Source of the DNA: Acheta domesticus
Taxonomy: Eukaryota; Arthropoda; Insecta; Orthoptera; Gryllidae
Direction of reading: 5' to 3'
Length of the DNA stretch: 64,000 bases
Assembly: GCA_031308135.1 (NCBI GenBank)
Contig: JAHLJT010009419.1
Coordinates: 63,530,540-63,594,539 of the forward strand
Shown here: positions 11,966 to 24,175 of the stretch, in pieces
How the letters are laid out: every line of letters starts with the position of its first letter
How positions within the stretch are numbered: position 1 is the stretch's first letter
Made by a program: the position numbers and the translations under genes
Notes under the pieces: generated by a model
Told to the model about the DNA's origin: nothing
The model's input: the letters and a program-made list of their open reading frames with translations, nothing else
The model's database searches: none

Positions 11966-12965
11966 NNNNNNNNNNNNNNNNNNNNNNNNNNNNNNNNNNN
12001 NNNNNNNNNNNNNNNNNNNNNNNNNNNNNNNNNNNNNNNNNNNNNNNNNNNNNNNNNNNNNNNNNNNNNNNNNNNNNNNNNNNNNNNNNNNNNNNNNNNN
12101 NNNNNNNNNNNNNNNNNNNNNNNNNNNNNNNNNNNNNNNNNNNNNNNNNNNNNNNNNNNNNNNNNNNNNNNNNNNNNNNNNNNNNNNNNNNNNNNNNNNN
12201 NNNNNNNNNNNNNNNNNNNNNNNNNNNNNNNNNNNNNNNNNNNNNNNNNNNNNNNNNNNNNNNNNNNNNNNNNNNNNNNNNNNNNNNNNNNNNNNNNNNN
12301 NNNNNNNNNNNNNNNNNNNNNNNNNNNNNNNNNNNNNNNNNNNNNNNNNNNNNNNNNNNNNNNNNNNNNNNNNNNNNNNNNNNNNNNNNNNNNNNNNNNN
12401 NNNNNNNNNNNNNNNNNNNNNNNNNNNNNNNNNNNNNNNNNNNNNNNNNNNNNNNNNNNNNNNNNNNNNNNNNNNNNNNNNNNNNNNNNNNNNNNNNNNN
12501 NNNNNNNNNNNNNNNNNNNNNNNNNNNNNNNNNNNNNNNNNNNNNNNNNNNNNNNNNNNNNNNNNNNNNNNNNNNNNNNNNNNNNNNNNNNNNNNNNNNN
12601 NNNNNNNNNNNNNNNNNNNNNNNNNNNNNNNNNNNNNNNNNNNNNNNNNNNNNNNNNNNNNNNNNNNNNNNNNNNNNNNNNNNNNNNNNNNNNNNNNNNN
12701 NNNNNNNNNNNNNNNNNNNNNNNNNNNNNNNNNNNNNNNNNNNNNNNNNNNNNNNNNNNNNNNNNNNNNNNNNNNNNNNNNNNNNNNNNNNNNNNNNNNN
12801 NNNNNNNNNNNNNNNNNNNNNNNNNNNNNNNNNNNNNNNNNNNNNNNNNNNNNNNNNNNNNNNNNNNNNNNNNNNNNNNNNNNNNNNNNNNNNNNNNNNN
12901 NNNNNNNNNNNNNNNNNNNNNNNNNNNNNNNNNNNNNNNNNNNNNNNNNNNNNNNNNNNNNNNNN
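11966..12965. other. Assembly gap, 1000 N
   Basis: Exactly 1000 N, so the length is probably nominal. Long open frames across it are artefacts. Confidence 0.99.
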
Positions 12966-13344
12966 CTATTGCTCTCCTCATTCGATGTCGATGGTTGATA
13001 CACTTAGAACACCTTTACGCCAATCGCATGAAATCTTTTGACCGATTTACGACCTTCATTTGCTCTCTCATCTTATCTTCTGTGATTAACCTGTTATTTC
13101 TATAGACGAGAGAGCTTGAAAAGATGAAAGATTGAAAGAGAAAAATTCCCTCCATCCTCAAGTGATACACTGACCATCTTCCTTATTAAGGGCGTATCAC
13201 GTTTTTTGCAATATAAAAATTACGTTTGCCATACATTATCATGCAATTGAATCTATTACATTCTGTACTGTAGGAATGACGCAAGTCTTCACAGTAAAGT
13301 GGTCTTTATTACCGTAAAAAGTAAAATTTCTCGTACCTCTACCA
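12966..13344. other. No feature seen
   Basis: Sequence right of the gap shows no LINE A similarity that I can recognise and no coding signal. Confidence 0.4.
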
Positions 13345-13810
13345 GGGCATCGAGAGAGGGGGCTCAGAGCACCAACTGATGTCACTGTAGTGCCTCTGGG
13401 GCGGAAGTTCCTAGGTTCGAGTCCCGATTGTGGGAGGATTTTCGACGCTAGCTGGATAGCTGGGGAGGATTAAGTCGCTGTCTGGAGGAGAATTCTAGCA
13501 GACGGCTGCTCTGATCGTTATTTTCCGTGGATTCTCCGATTAACACCTGGCGAGTAACGGAACAGTACCCGAACACAGAGGCCACCGACCGAGCGTGATC
13601 TTTCCTTCCTCTTCCTAATCCTATCCTAACCTTTATTTACACACATTGTCGTATCCTAACCCTATTTACAATAATATGCACTAAACTACCACACATGACG
13701 GGAGGGGGTCGGAAAACCTGGACCTGCCACTAACCCACTTGTCCACTGTAAATTCCACATGGATCGACCGGGTTTGAAGTTTACATACAGAAGAACTCTT
13801 CTACTTTTGT
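13345..13810 (+). repeat. SINE family S1, copy 3, with tRNA-like head
   Basis: The head has an A-box-like segment (ggctcagagcaccaactgat) and a B-box segment (ctaggttcgagtcccgatt), followed by the body blocks gtctggaggagaattctagc and ctccgattaacacctggcga and the pyrimidine tract. A segment of about 33 bp (tatcctaac...tttaca) is duplicated in tandem at about 13627-13672. The 3' part is diverged and its edge is approximate. Confidence 0.8.
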
Positions 13811-16800
13811 ATTTCTAGCTCAATAGGCGAATCCCGCTGAATGTTTATTTAGTGATCGATGTGAAGTAAGATTGGAGTCTTCCAAAACTTTCGGGGGCCT
13901 TTCAACAGGTTCCATTATATTGTTACAAAATATATGTCAAAATTAATGAATAATTAAATGTAATATTTCATGTAAATGTAGAATAATTTATTTGTTTATA
14001 TGAATTATTGCCAGACATAATAAAATAACACTTGAATGTGCCACCGCTAGAATTTTACTGAATTTTAAGACACTAAACACTTGCAAAATGCTTTCTCAAC
14101 GCCTTTTGAAACACTTGTGCAGTTTGACCCGATTTTGGATTAAGTAAAAGTTTGTTGGTAAATTTTTGGATCATCCCAATATGATGCATCCCTAAACAAA
14201 TTAGCAATTACTCCAAATAAAGTAACCGTATTTCAAGAGAAAGTTCAAGAAAACTGCTTCGCCAATCTATTTCGTTTTATTTGGAATTGGAAACGGTGGA
14301 GGCCGAATATCTATGACACTTTTGGAAATACCGTACTATGAAATGGATAACTAGCTATTCAAATATTTAATATTTAAAGGATTCGGGAGTAAAAGATGCT
14401 AATCCTCAAAATTACAGTTCTTATGATATTAACATTTTCTTACGCTTCCATCTGATGTCCATGAACTGTGATTCTCAAATAGTCCAAATTACGGCGCATA
14501 GTTGATCCCCGGCTGTTGTCATCTTTATGTACTTTTGCCCTTCCAGCAAATATGTTCACTTCTCCTAATGTCTCGCAATTGTTTACACGTAGGTTACTAA
14601 GTTATAAACCCGAACCCTTCATTTCTTCTAGCTTCATCAATACATAGAAAATTATTCCGGAAATAAAGTGAAGTGAGCTAAATTGAAAATATAAAAATAA
14701 GAGCTGAGGGTTAAGGAATGAAAGTAAGAGTTATGTCTAGAGCTATGAGACCCGTGTCCTCTACGACTCTGTCGTCATCGCATCTTACCGAACCCAAATT
14801 ATTCTGCCTCCGTCGTTGTAGCGTGGGTTTGTATCATACCGGTGGCGGCGATGTTATGGTAGGGAGAGCATATTCCTAGTGTACCCTACGGCCGTTCTAC
14901 GTAGTACAACAACATAGTGCAGCAGATTACAGGAGCAGGCAGCAGCAGCACATAGTGGCTTAAACAATCTGAACCAATTGCTCCGTTCCCAACGAAGCCT
15001 TACATCAAAATGACCCTGCATTTTGCTCAGTTCAAGACTCCGGTTAAAGAATAAAAATGACGTATCTGCTTTGCGCTGTTCTTTATATCACAAAATTTCT
15101 ATTCGAATATCTATGATTTTACTGGATGAGGCTTTGAGAGTTACCTCTTTGTTTCAAAACGTTTGTTTATGATTGAATGATATTTAACATCGAGAATTTC
15201 TCGATAAAGTCATAAATAAATTAGACTTAATGACAAACGGACAGAATAAAAGACAGACCAACATACAAACGGACGGTCAGACGAACACACGTATTTCCGT
15301 TAAAATGTGGAAATCGATTTTCTGTACCATTCTTCCATGTTATAACTATTACTCTGTATTTACTTATGTTTACGAGAAAGTAATAATGACCACTGGATCA
15401 CTACCACTGGAGTGTTGCGGACTGTCTGTGTTAAAGCTTCCGCGATAAACGACCGCCTTCGTATGTGAGCATGTTGAATGTTCGCCTGAAGCGAACGGTG
15501 ATGAAATTACGGGAACCAAGCGCCTCGGTGACTTTCACGTACTGTTGCAACAGTCAGAGTTAGCACTCTGTTGCACAAATATACGAGATAATACATTTGG
15601 AAAAGAGTTTATTGTGCAATTCTCCAAAGGAAAGGATCTTTATTACAGACAAATGCGCTTGCCATTAAATACAAGCAAACATAAACAACGTACAGCTGCG
15701 TAACACGGTACACGAAATTCCCAAAGAGAAACGTAGCTTCGATACACAAACCTTGTGTCAAATTCATTACAAACGTGTTATATTACGTTAAACAATGCTC
15801 AACGATAAACATCATACATTCTGAATGTTGTGACTAAATTACTATGATATTTACGTATCTAAAGAGTTGTTTCTTTCACACTTACCATAACATTATCAAA
15901 CTATGTTGTTTATACATGCCGCAAATACAAATTTATTTGCAATATATAATTGTACTTAGTTGGGCAGATATACTGAACACGGTTTTTTAGAACTACACGC
16001 ATGAACTAGGCCTGCGCATTGTTTTCCTGATTCATCGAAGCTGAGTTCAGTAGACTAGCTAGAACGAAAATGTTCTCATTTTTTTAAATTCAGGAATACA
16101 TTGTTTTGAAAAGGAAACACATATTATGGTGCCTTTTTTATCTTTTGTTTGATATCTACGTGATATTTGCATTTAAGTTTTTCGAAGAGACAAAATAATT
16201 TTATTTGCACTTTATTTTTTCAAAAGAGATTAAGTAATTATGATATATCCAAATATTTCGGGAATTCAAATGTAGAACTATTATTTATTTTCTCGATATA
16301 TTAGTTTTTTATTCACGAAATTTTTATACGATTATAAAGATTACTTGAGTCGTCGATTAGCAAAACCTGGTAAATGCATTATAGATGGAGTAAATTGGTG
16401 AAACATTTTACGGCTGAATCCCACTTTGCACAACCAATTTCTTTATGGTCCAAAAGGTAAAAAAAAGTCCCCAAATTGACTGTTAAAGTTTCTATAAACT
16501 AACTACAACAGTTTCTTTTATACTTACAATTGTAGTTCACATTTAACAGGCTTTGCAATTGTAAATCAATTAAGATGGGTTTTGCTAGTTGACGTTCGTC
16601 TATTTAATCTGCTAAATTACCTGCTGACAACATGCTAAATTAATATGCTCACAATAGTAAATTACAAGATTAAGTTTGTATCGTCTCGAAGGTTAATTTC
16701 TAAAAATATTTGACAATTGGATAAGAATTAGAAACAAGAATTTTGGTACAATTTCATGAATTTTTTAAAATTATGCTTTATAAAAAAATAAACTCTTAAC

Positions 16801-19800
16801 TTAATATAATGTGACTGCCGTAACATGATGTAGGCATTGTCCAGAATCCTTTGGAAGACTACCTGAACAGCAAAACAACGTTTCCATAGTTATGTTGCCC
16901 ACTAATTCTTATTCATATCGCACAAATGACTATACACTTTATTATATATCTTATTATTTTAACATGATATTTTTCTACCTTCTTTCCTTCGCAATATTTC
17001 TTTCACAGTTTTCTGTACGTAATAGCTTGTCCGCGGAACGCCGGTCGCCTTGCAACCTTTTCTTCGAGTTTTGACTTCCTTGTGTATCATTTGTCTCTAG
17101 GATCATCATGTATTAACTCAGCCTCGTTGGCTCCTGCTTCAATGTTATTTCCACTGTGTTCCCTGACGCTCATTGTAAATAAGTGAAATTTGACGTAAAA
17201 GCAAGAACGCTAACTAGCACACGCTTCAAATTCATGATGTAAATAAACGACCCAATTGTTGATTCTAACCACCAAAGCAGTTGAAAGCGGTGTCAACCAT
17301 ATATGTTCGTGAAAATCAACGTTGAGTAAACAAACAATGTGGAAAGAAGAAAGAATAACACTGTATTTCAACCCTCTCAATGTTAAATTTCTTAAATAGA
17401 TATTAGCAGGTTTTTTCACATGGATTGCTCCGTACGCCGATGTTGCGTTTGGAATGTAGCTAAACCTTTTGGGCCTTTTTTAACAGGTGTTCAAAATGAG
17501 GTTATGGCAATTTTAAGAGTTTTTGTTAGTGGAAGAGACTTTTTAACGAGTTTTGAAGCAATTTTGGTGGGTTTTACTTGTTGATAAATACGTATTTTTG
17601 TAGATTCCGCTGAGACCTTTCCAATGAGCAAAATGACTTGATTTTTTTAAATATTCGTTTAACAGGTTTTGCAAGTGGACGACACATTTTATTTTGTCTT
17701 TCCTAGTAGAGGAAAATACAAAGGCATAGTCTCAATAATTTTTGTATTATTTGCCTCGTTTATTTTCCCGAACAGTGTGTTACATTTATCTATTCCACAA
17801 ACTTGAATAAGTTTTCGCTTGGCGTAGTGTTTCTTTGACGTGTAGCGTAGCGATCAAATAAGCATTTGAATAGCAACGCAAATCAGAATGTAAGGAATAG
17901 GTAAATGCATCGCTGTTGCTCTGTGCAAACAACAGCACGTACTTTATCGAATTACCTGTAAGTTGATAACTTGTGTTGATGTATTAGTTTGAGCGCCTTA
18001 TACGCTGCGATCGATAATGAGTTTCACAAGTGATGTGATGGCTTTGATGTGTTAACATGGACTGACATTATAATATTAGTCGATACTAATGCAAGACAGT
18101 ACGTGCTGTTGTATAACCACTAGTTTGCTACGGATGTTTATATTGAATGTACAATTAACTTAACGTTAATATGGACAGAAGTTGTGGTATTATAATATTT
18201 ACAAATATTCGTTACAAATGGGAGAATGTATGTGGTGTTGTGACATCACTAGTCTACTATATTTGGAGTGATGATATGAATCCAAATCTTTCACAAACTG
18301 AGGTACAAGAAGGAATTTGCATTGGGCCTGTTATAATAAGACTAATGTTAGGTGGATATGACCACCACGATGTCACATATAGAAACCAGTGGTGCTACAG
18401 AATGGCACAGACATTCTCGCACTAATTAGTGTTCTCAATTCCTTAGTCTCTTGACTAACGTTTCGGTATTGCCACACCTTCCTCCCTGATGCTACTCATC
18501 GGCGCCAAAGACCCATTTTTTCATCTTTTCTGATTTTTTCGCTCCCTTTATGGTAGAATTAAAATGTGTCTTTTAAGAACATTACCAAATGTGAAACATA
18601 TTTCTATATCCAAATTTTGAAATGAAATGTAAAAGTGTAAACAATCCTTTTCTTTAGCATCATGTAATATTTCAAGGCTTTCACCAAGAATCCCATTTGG
18701 TATTTTAAATAGTTTGAATACTTTTCTGCAATCAAGTTAAATTCACTTCTATACATTAAATACATCTAACCAGTTTTGTACGTTGTATCTCATGTAATTA
18801 TCTGTAAGTTGTATCTTATCTTGTAAGGCAAACTCTTTGTGAACTGTAAGTCTGAACAGTGCTGTAATACGACAGTAATTGCAAATTTCAGTAAATCAAC
18901 GTACTCTACATTCAGTGCTCTATGTCTTCTTGTTAAAGGCCTCGAAAGAAAGTTCAGTCATCACTAGAATGTTAATTTCACCTTCTTTATATATAATTAA
19001 TACTTGATTAATTGATTAGTAATTCCGAGTATGTAGAGTTAGAAATCGCAAAAAAAACCAGAAAGAAATATATACTATTTTAGTGAAAATCAAAACTGTT
19101 GTTCTGTTTGCATTTTTCCCGAAATCCCGTCTATCGATGTAAATCTTTGACTCTATTTATATTTCCAGTGGCTTCTTGATTTTCTCTTAATTTCTGTGCG
19201 CATTGTCTAGTAATATACTCTATTGTACATACAAAATTAAAGTCATCTTTCTATTTTTTCATATTCTAAATAATTATTAATATAGTAGTTGTGTTTTCAA
19301 TTTAACTTGAACTCATCGGATCAACAAAGAGTATTTACGTCTATCTATGTTTGTGAGGTTTTTATGAAACATACAAAAATATTAGTTAATAATACTCAGG
19401 AGTTCAAAATTTTAGATAATGATTGTTTTAACAAAGTTTTTGACATTAAATCAATATATAATTAAATAAATAAAGTAGCTAGAATCGCACACTACAACAA
19501 CGTAATCACTTAGGACGATTACTGCTAATATCTTCGACTGCATTGTAATTTCACACAAAGAAATTCTGTATGCAATCGATTATAATATCAATCATCCCAA
19601 GTCTAGTTTACGATAAAAGAGCGCCATCACTGTGAAATTGGATATTAACTGGAAGACCATGGTATGTTTTGTTAATTCACACTAAATCAAAATATACCTT
19701 CGTGGCAAATTTTGACAGATGGAAAGTCGGAAATAGATCTGACATAGGTTAAGTCAGAAATGAATGAAAGGAAGCGTTCTGCAAAATAATATCTTAAAGA

Positions 19801-20987
19801 TTTCACCGCACTTCAAAGATATTATACTTTTGTAGTCTACATTGGAAAGCTGACTATACATCCAGTTACTTCTGATTCAATTTTTCTTCATGAAAATTCG
19901 AGGATGAGAAAAGGGATTTGCGTTCTCAAGAAAAGAAATTGTCTGTATCAGGCATTTTCTAAATCCGAATCAAATGAATACAATGGCGGAATATGTTTAA
20001 GGGGATATCACAAAGTGGGATTGATTTCCTCCAGGTATTGAATTTGAATATTTGAGAAGTTCTATATTTAAAAAGAGCGAAAGGTGACAGAGATGTTCTC
20101 ATTTTCTTCAGAGCTGCGTACGAATCTTTTTGCGATTAACTGACTTTGGTAATTAAACAGATTTAAAAAGAGCGGTGGACAAAGACATTTATCATCTGTC
20201 ACAAACGAATTACAATAAAGAAGTGAACAAAGTGATAGAAGGCCAGTAGACTGACGATAGAGAGAAAAATATCAGAATCATGATCCAGTAAATAAAAATA
20301 AGATGTAGCGGTTCACCACATTGAACGAGTATTGTCTAAAGAAAAGAGTTAAAAATGCTGAAAAATAATAGAAGGAAAACGGACGGGGAAAAGTGTGTAA
20401 ATAAGAAGCAGTGAAGATGAGGGCGAGGTTCAATATCCGTGATATTCTACATTATGAAAGCGCAAAGGGAAAAGGATGAAGAAAGGAAAACGCAGGGGCA
20501 AGAAAGAGTAGGTGAGAGTAGGAGACTCGAGAGATTATCTATATAAATAAGAAATTCTGTACAGGTAAGAGAAAATAGCTGAGCTAAAAAATGAACAAAT
20601 TAAAGAGCAATTTAGGACGACATTATACAGACGACTAGGGAACGATCGACTAGGGACGATTATACAGACGTCAAGGGAAGGATTTGCCATTCTCATGGAA
20701 CAATTACAAAATATATTTAACGTAGATGTCGAGAGCGAAGATTTGAGTGGGAAAAGAGCAAATTCAGGATCGAATGAAAACATCTGAGTAAGAATTTAGA
20801 TAGGGAAGCCAAAACAGATGCAGGGAAGGAGGGGTAAAAGATAAGATAAAGAGTTGAGAAGCATGCATTAAAGATTAAAAGTAGATTTGTAATCTGCCGT
20901 CAAAGAATTGACACAAAGAGCAGAAAATATATCCATGAAACTGACCAAAATGAGATGAAAAAGCGCACGCCTGATCTAAAGAGAACT
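13811..20987. other. No gene recognised; 7 kb AT-rich DNA
   Basis: I found no convincing exon, RNA gene or transposon coding region. A GC-richer patch at 14750-14960 has no recognisable product. A repeat related to 56100-56300 lies at 18090-18590 and is listed separately. The purine-rich stretch 20200-20980 has short open frames on both strands that I cannot assign. Confidence 0.45.
18090..18590 (+). repeat. Dispersed repeat related to 56100-56300
   Basis: The block agaatggcacagac (18405) is followed by tcttcc-rich sequence and then gattttttcgctcccttta and a gtagaatt-aatgt block. The same order occurs near 56133 (agaatggcacagac ... gaatttttcgcccctt ... gtagaactgggaatgt). The upstream part 18090-18270 contains a weak internal tandem similarity (cactagtttgctac / cactagtctactat, about 125 bp apart). 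The class is unknown; a LINE 3'UTR is one possibility. Confidence 0.4.
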
Positions 20988-21238
20988 GTTTTATACTGCG
21001 ATTTTTCTAACTTAGCCCCTCAAGGCCCGGCTTCACAATGGAATATGTCAAGGTATTTCGCGACGTTTTCAGTCGTGACGCGAGATATCGCATGATCGCA
21101 ACCGTATCAAGCAGTGCTTGCAATCATGCGACTTCTAACGGGACGAGGGAGAAAGAAGCAAAATGCCATGTGATATTCCATCGTAGCCATAGGGCCTTGA
21201 AGGGGCAGAGTTAGAAAAACCGCACTATAGAGTAAAAG
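20988..21238. mobile_element. MITE-like element with inverted termini of about 65 bp
   Basis: The left end (ctgttttatactgcgatttt then tctaacttagcccctcaagg) matches the reverse complement of the right end (gccttgaaggggcagagtta then gaaaaaccgcactatagagt). An inner pair, tcgcatgatcgcaa and ttgcaatcatgcga, extends the foldback structure. At about 250 bp with no coding capacity it fits a non-autonomous DNA transposon. The superfamily and target duplication are not resolved. Confidence 0.7.
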
Positions 21239-21285
21239 CTCACCATCGGCCCAGAGAGAATTACCACTAGAGCTTGCGTACAGAT

Positions 21286-21350
21286 GCGCAAGGGAGGGAA
21301 AGAGATGGGCAAGAGAGGGAAAGAGATGGGCAAGAGAGGGAAAGGGTGCA
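21286..21350. repeat. 21-bp tandem repeat, three units
   Basis: Three consecutive units of the type gggcaagagagggaaagaga are purine-rich on the plus strand. Confidence 0.9.
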
Positions 21351-21610
21351 GCGGAAAGTGAAGCGGGAAAGCGCGCCCGGAGCAACGAGGCCGCGGCGGC
21401 GGCGGCGGTGGCGGCGGCGGCGGCGGCGGCGGTGGCGCGGCGGTGGCGCGGCCGCTCGGGCGGAAGGCAAACAACGGCGGCAACTCGCTCCGCGGCCGCA
21501 GTTAGCATTCGCCCGCACACACGCCGCCTTTGCATCACCCGCACGCGCCCGCGGCCCCACCCACCCTGCTCGCCGGCGAGCCGAGCGCGCCCTTGCGACC
21601 CGCGCACATC
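21351..21610. repeat. CpG-rich stretch with (GGC)n run
   Basis: A GGC/GGT triplet run at about 21391-21450 is followed by strongly CpG-rich sequence with NotI-like gcggccgc sites. It reads as polyarginine, polyalanine or polyproline depending on frame, so frames here carry no evidence. It could be a promoter-associated CpG island, but no flanking gene is identified. Confidence 0.8.
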
Positions 21611-21734
21611 CCTCCCACGTCAACAACCCCCCCCACGAGCTGCTTGCACGAGTCATGCTCACACACCGCCCTCGCCATCCGCCACCCATACTCTGCCTCC
21701 ACGTTCTGCTCCCACACTCTGTGCCCACACTCAG

Positions 21735-21990
21735 CCCCCACACTCCACCCTCACACTCCACCCCCCACTCCACCCCCACTCCACCCCACCACCCCCACTC
21801 CACCCCCACTCCACCCCCACTCCACCCCACCACCCCCACTCCACCCCACTACCCCCACTCCACCCCACCTTCCCACCACCACCCCACTCCACCCCACCAC
21901 CCCCACTCCACCCCACCACCCCCACTCCAACCCCCAACCCCCACTCCACCCCACCACCCCCACACTCCCCCTCACACTCCACTCCCACAC
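21735..21990. repeat. C-rich minisatellite, units of cccccactccacc type
   Basis: Variable units built from ccactccacccc and ccaccacccc fill about 250 bp, with the C-rich strand on top. Open frames on both strands are simple consequences of the repeat. Confidence 0.95.
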
Positions 21991-23649
21991 TCAGAACTCA
22001 CACTCCTCCCAAACACTCTTCCTCCACACTCCACTCCCCACAAAACCATCTCCACAATCTGCTCACTCACACCGCCTGTCTGTTGCACTCTGTCTCCACA
22101 CTTCGCTTCCATACTCAGCCCCGCGACTCCTCACACAAATCCCATCCCAACATTCCTCAACACAGTTCACCTACACGATTTGTTTTAAGTTCCCCTCTAG
22201 GTTACGCACCTCTCTCAGCATCTACGGTGTTTCTAACATGCTCTACGGAAATGTCCACAACCTCAAAATGTTTCGCCACATCCTTCTCTCCGTCTTTTCC
22301 ATTAGTAGATTCTCGTGTTCCGCCCTCACTCTGCTGATATCGCTAAATTACAAGCATCGTCCCCTCCCTTTAACCTACAATCCACTCTCTCCTTCACTCC
22401 ACCCTTTTCTTTGCCCCAACGCTGTGGCTCGCACTCATGGCCTACCGACGTGTTCACCCACTGCAACCCTGCTAGTGCCACCCTCGCATCGCCCGTGCTC
22501 TGGCCTTCCCTTGACCTAGAACGAGTTGCTTTTCTTCCACTGTTACATGCCGTACGTATTATTATTGTTGTTTATTTTTCTCACAATTTCAAGTAGTCGC
22601 TTGAGGCGACTTCTGATGTATGTATGGACGTGTGCAGATTGTCAATCATTGTGCCCTTGCGCGTGTTCTTCTTAATATAATGCTCAATTTCAACATATAA
22701 TTTTAATGAACCTGATGCCGTATATACCTTTGTGCTTCGTGTTTCTACTCGCTCATCTCGTGTTCTGTTCTCTTTAGGATACTAGCGGTCACTTGATCGA
22801 ACCTCGTATCCCGCATCATTACTACATGGGAAATTCATGTACATAAAATTATTTTTACATTGCATAATTGATACCAGGAACCGAAGATGTAATTTCCCTT
22901 CTGCGGGGAATTTGTTATTTCCTTACTTTAGGGAAATAAAATAATAGTAATTTGTAGGAACCAGAACATATTTTCTACTTGGAACCAAAACATACTTTCC
23001 CACATTTGAAAACTTGATTGTTCCCTTTTTTAAGCGGATGATTTGAGCTAACCTCTTCCATCTGAGATTTTATTTCTTGTCTGTTACAGAATATAATAGA
23101 AAAGTAACTAAAGATAGTGAAAAATGTACATAACGTAATCAATGTAAAGTTGTTTTCAATGGAGTTGTGTAGAGTTATGCAATCCACCTTAAACTCCTCC
23201 AAGTAGTAAATCTATGATAAAATTCACATTCAAATGAAGGCACTTATATCATTGTATCCAATCGGGATTTGTTACCTGGCACGTATGTCGTCTGGTACAT
23301 GCTAAGACCTTTATGCGTGGTGTAGAAGAACACTTAGCCAGTTTAGTGCGAGATCAATCATTACCTTTTTGACAATATCTCCATCCACATGCTTTATATC
23401 ACACTCCCTCTGGATTCACCACGTCACTCTTTCCCAACGATTGTTCACAAACGTGCTTCACTAACAAACTCCTCCTTTTCGACTTCCATTTCCCGCGAGC
23501 CGATATCTCGTTTCTGTCCGCCACTGCCCCTTCGCTTTACCCTTATAAACTCTCCAAACCTACCGCTCCTATCGATATGAAGCTGACACCTCCTCATGGG
23601 ACGCTACACCTTAAGTAGTTCCTGGGACCAATCCACTTAACTATTTTTT
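21991..23649. other. No gene recognised; C/T-rich then AT-rich
   Basis: 21991-22560 is C-rich DNA continuing the compositional bias of the minisatellite with diverged cactcc motifs. 22560-23649 is ordinary AT-rich DNA. No exon is supported. Confidence 0.45.
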
Positions 23650-24175
23650 CAAAGAGTGCCCAGAAGCACTTGCCTTTGACCGGGAGGTCCTAGGTTCGAT
23701 GCCCAAAGGTGGCAAGATATTTAAGACTAGATAGATAGCTGTGTCGAATTCAGTCGCTGTCTAGAGGAGAATTCTAGCGGGCAGCGATTCTGATCGATAC
23801 TTTTCCGTGTTTTTTCGATCAATTCCAGGGGGATGCCGGAGCAGTACCCTAACGAACATGTCACGGACCGCGCGCGATCTTTTCTTCCCCTTCCTTGTCC
23901 TATTCTCACCTCTTACACACACCTCCATGTACTACACAATCACACATTCCGAAGACCAATCAGAGATTAGAGTTTGTTCCGAGTGGAGTGGTGAGCGCCT
24001 GGTGGGAGATACTTGGTTAGGGAAAGCCCCGCTAGCCGGTGGAAAGGTCAACGCCGGATGTCATATCCAGCGAGTGAAGACCCCCGGCCACCACCAGACG
24101 AAAAAAATGTACACTACACTTAGGGTACTAATGATCTTACCAGTAAACGCAACCGGAATCATCAATCACTCAATC
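23650..24175 (+). repeat. SINE family S1, copy 4
   Basis: The B-box region (gaggtcctaggttcgatgcc), body (cgctgtctagaggagaattc), ggagcagtaccctaacgaac, pyrimidine tract (ttccccttccttgtcctatt) and 3' part with ctggtgggagatact and gtactaatgatc are all present in family order. This is the most complete uninterrupted copy, although the A-box end is decayed. Confidence 0.8.

Noticed and set aside
11914..13105. Frames of about 350-390 codons spanning 11966-12965
   Set aside because: Opened only by unknown bases in the assembly gap. The same applies to frames spanning 49565-50564.
21274..22519. Several long overlapping open frames on both strands (up to about 330 codons)
   Set aside because: They lie in a C-rich minisatellite and GGC run; all frames are open because of composition, and peptides are simple Pro/Thr/His or Gly/Trp repeats.
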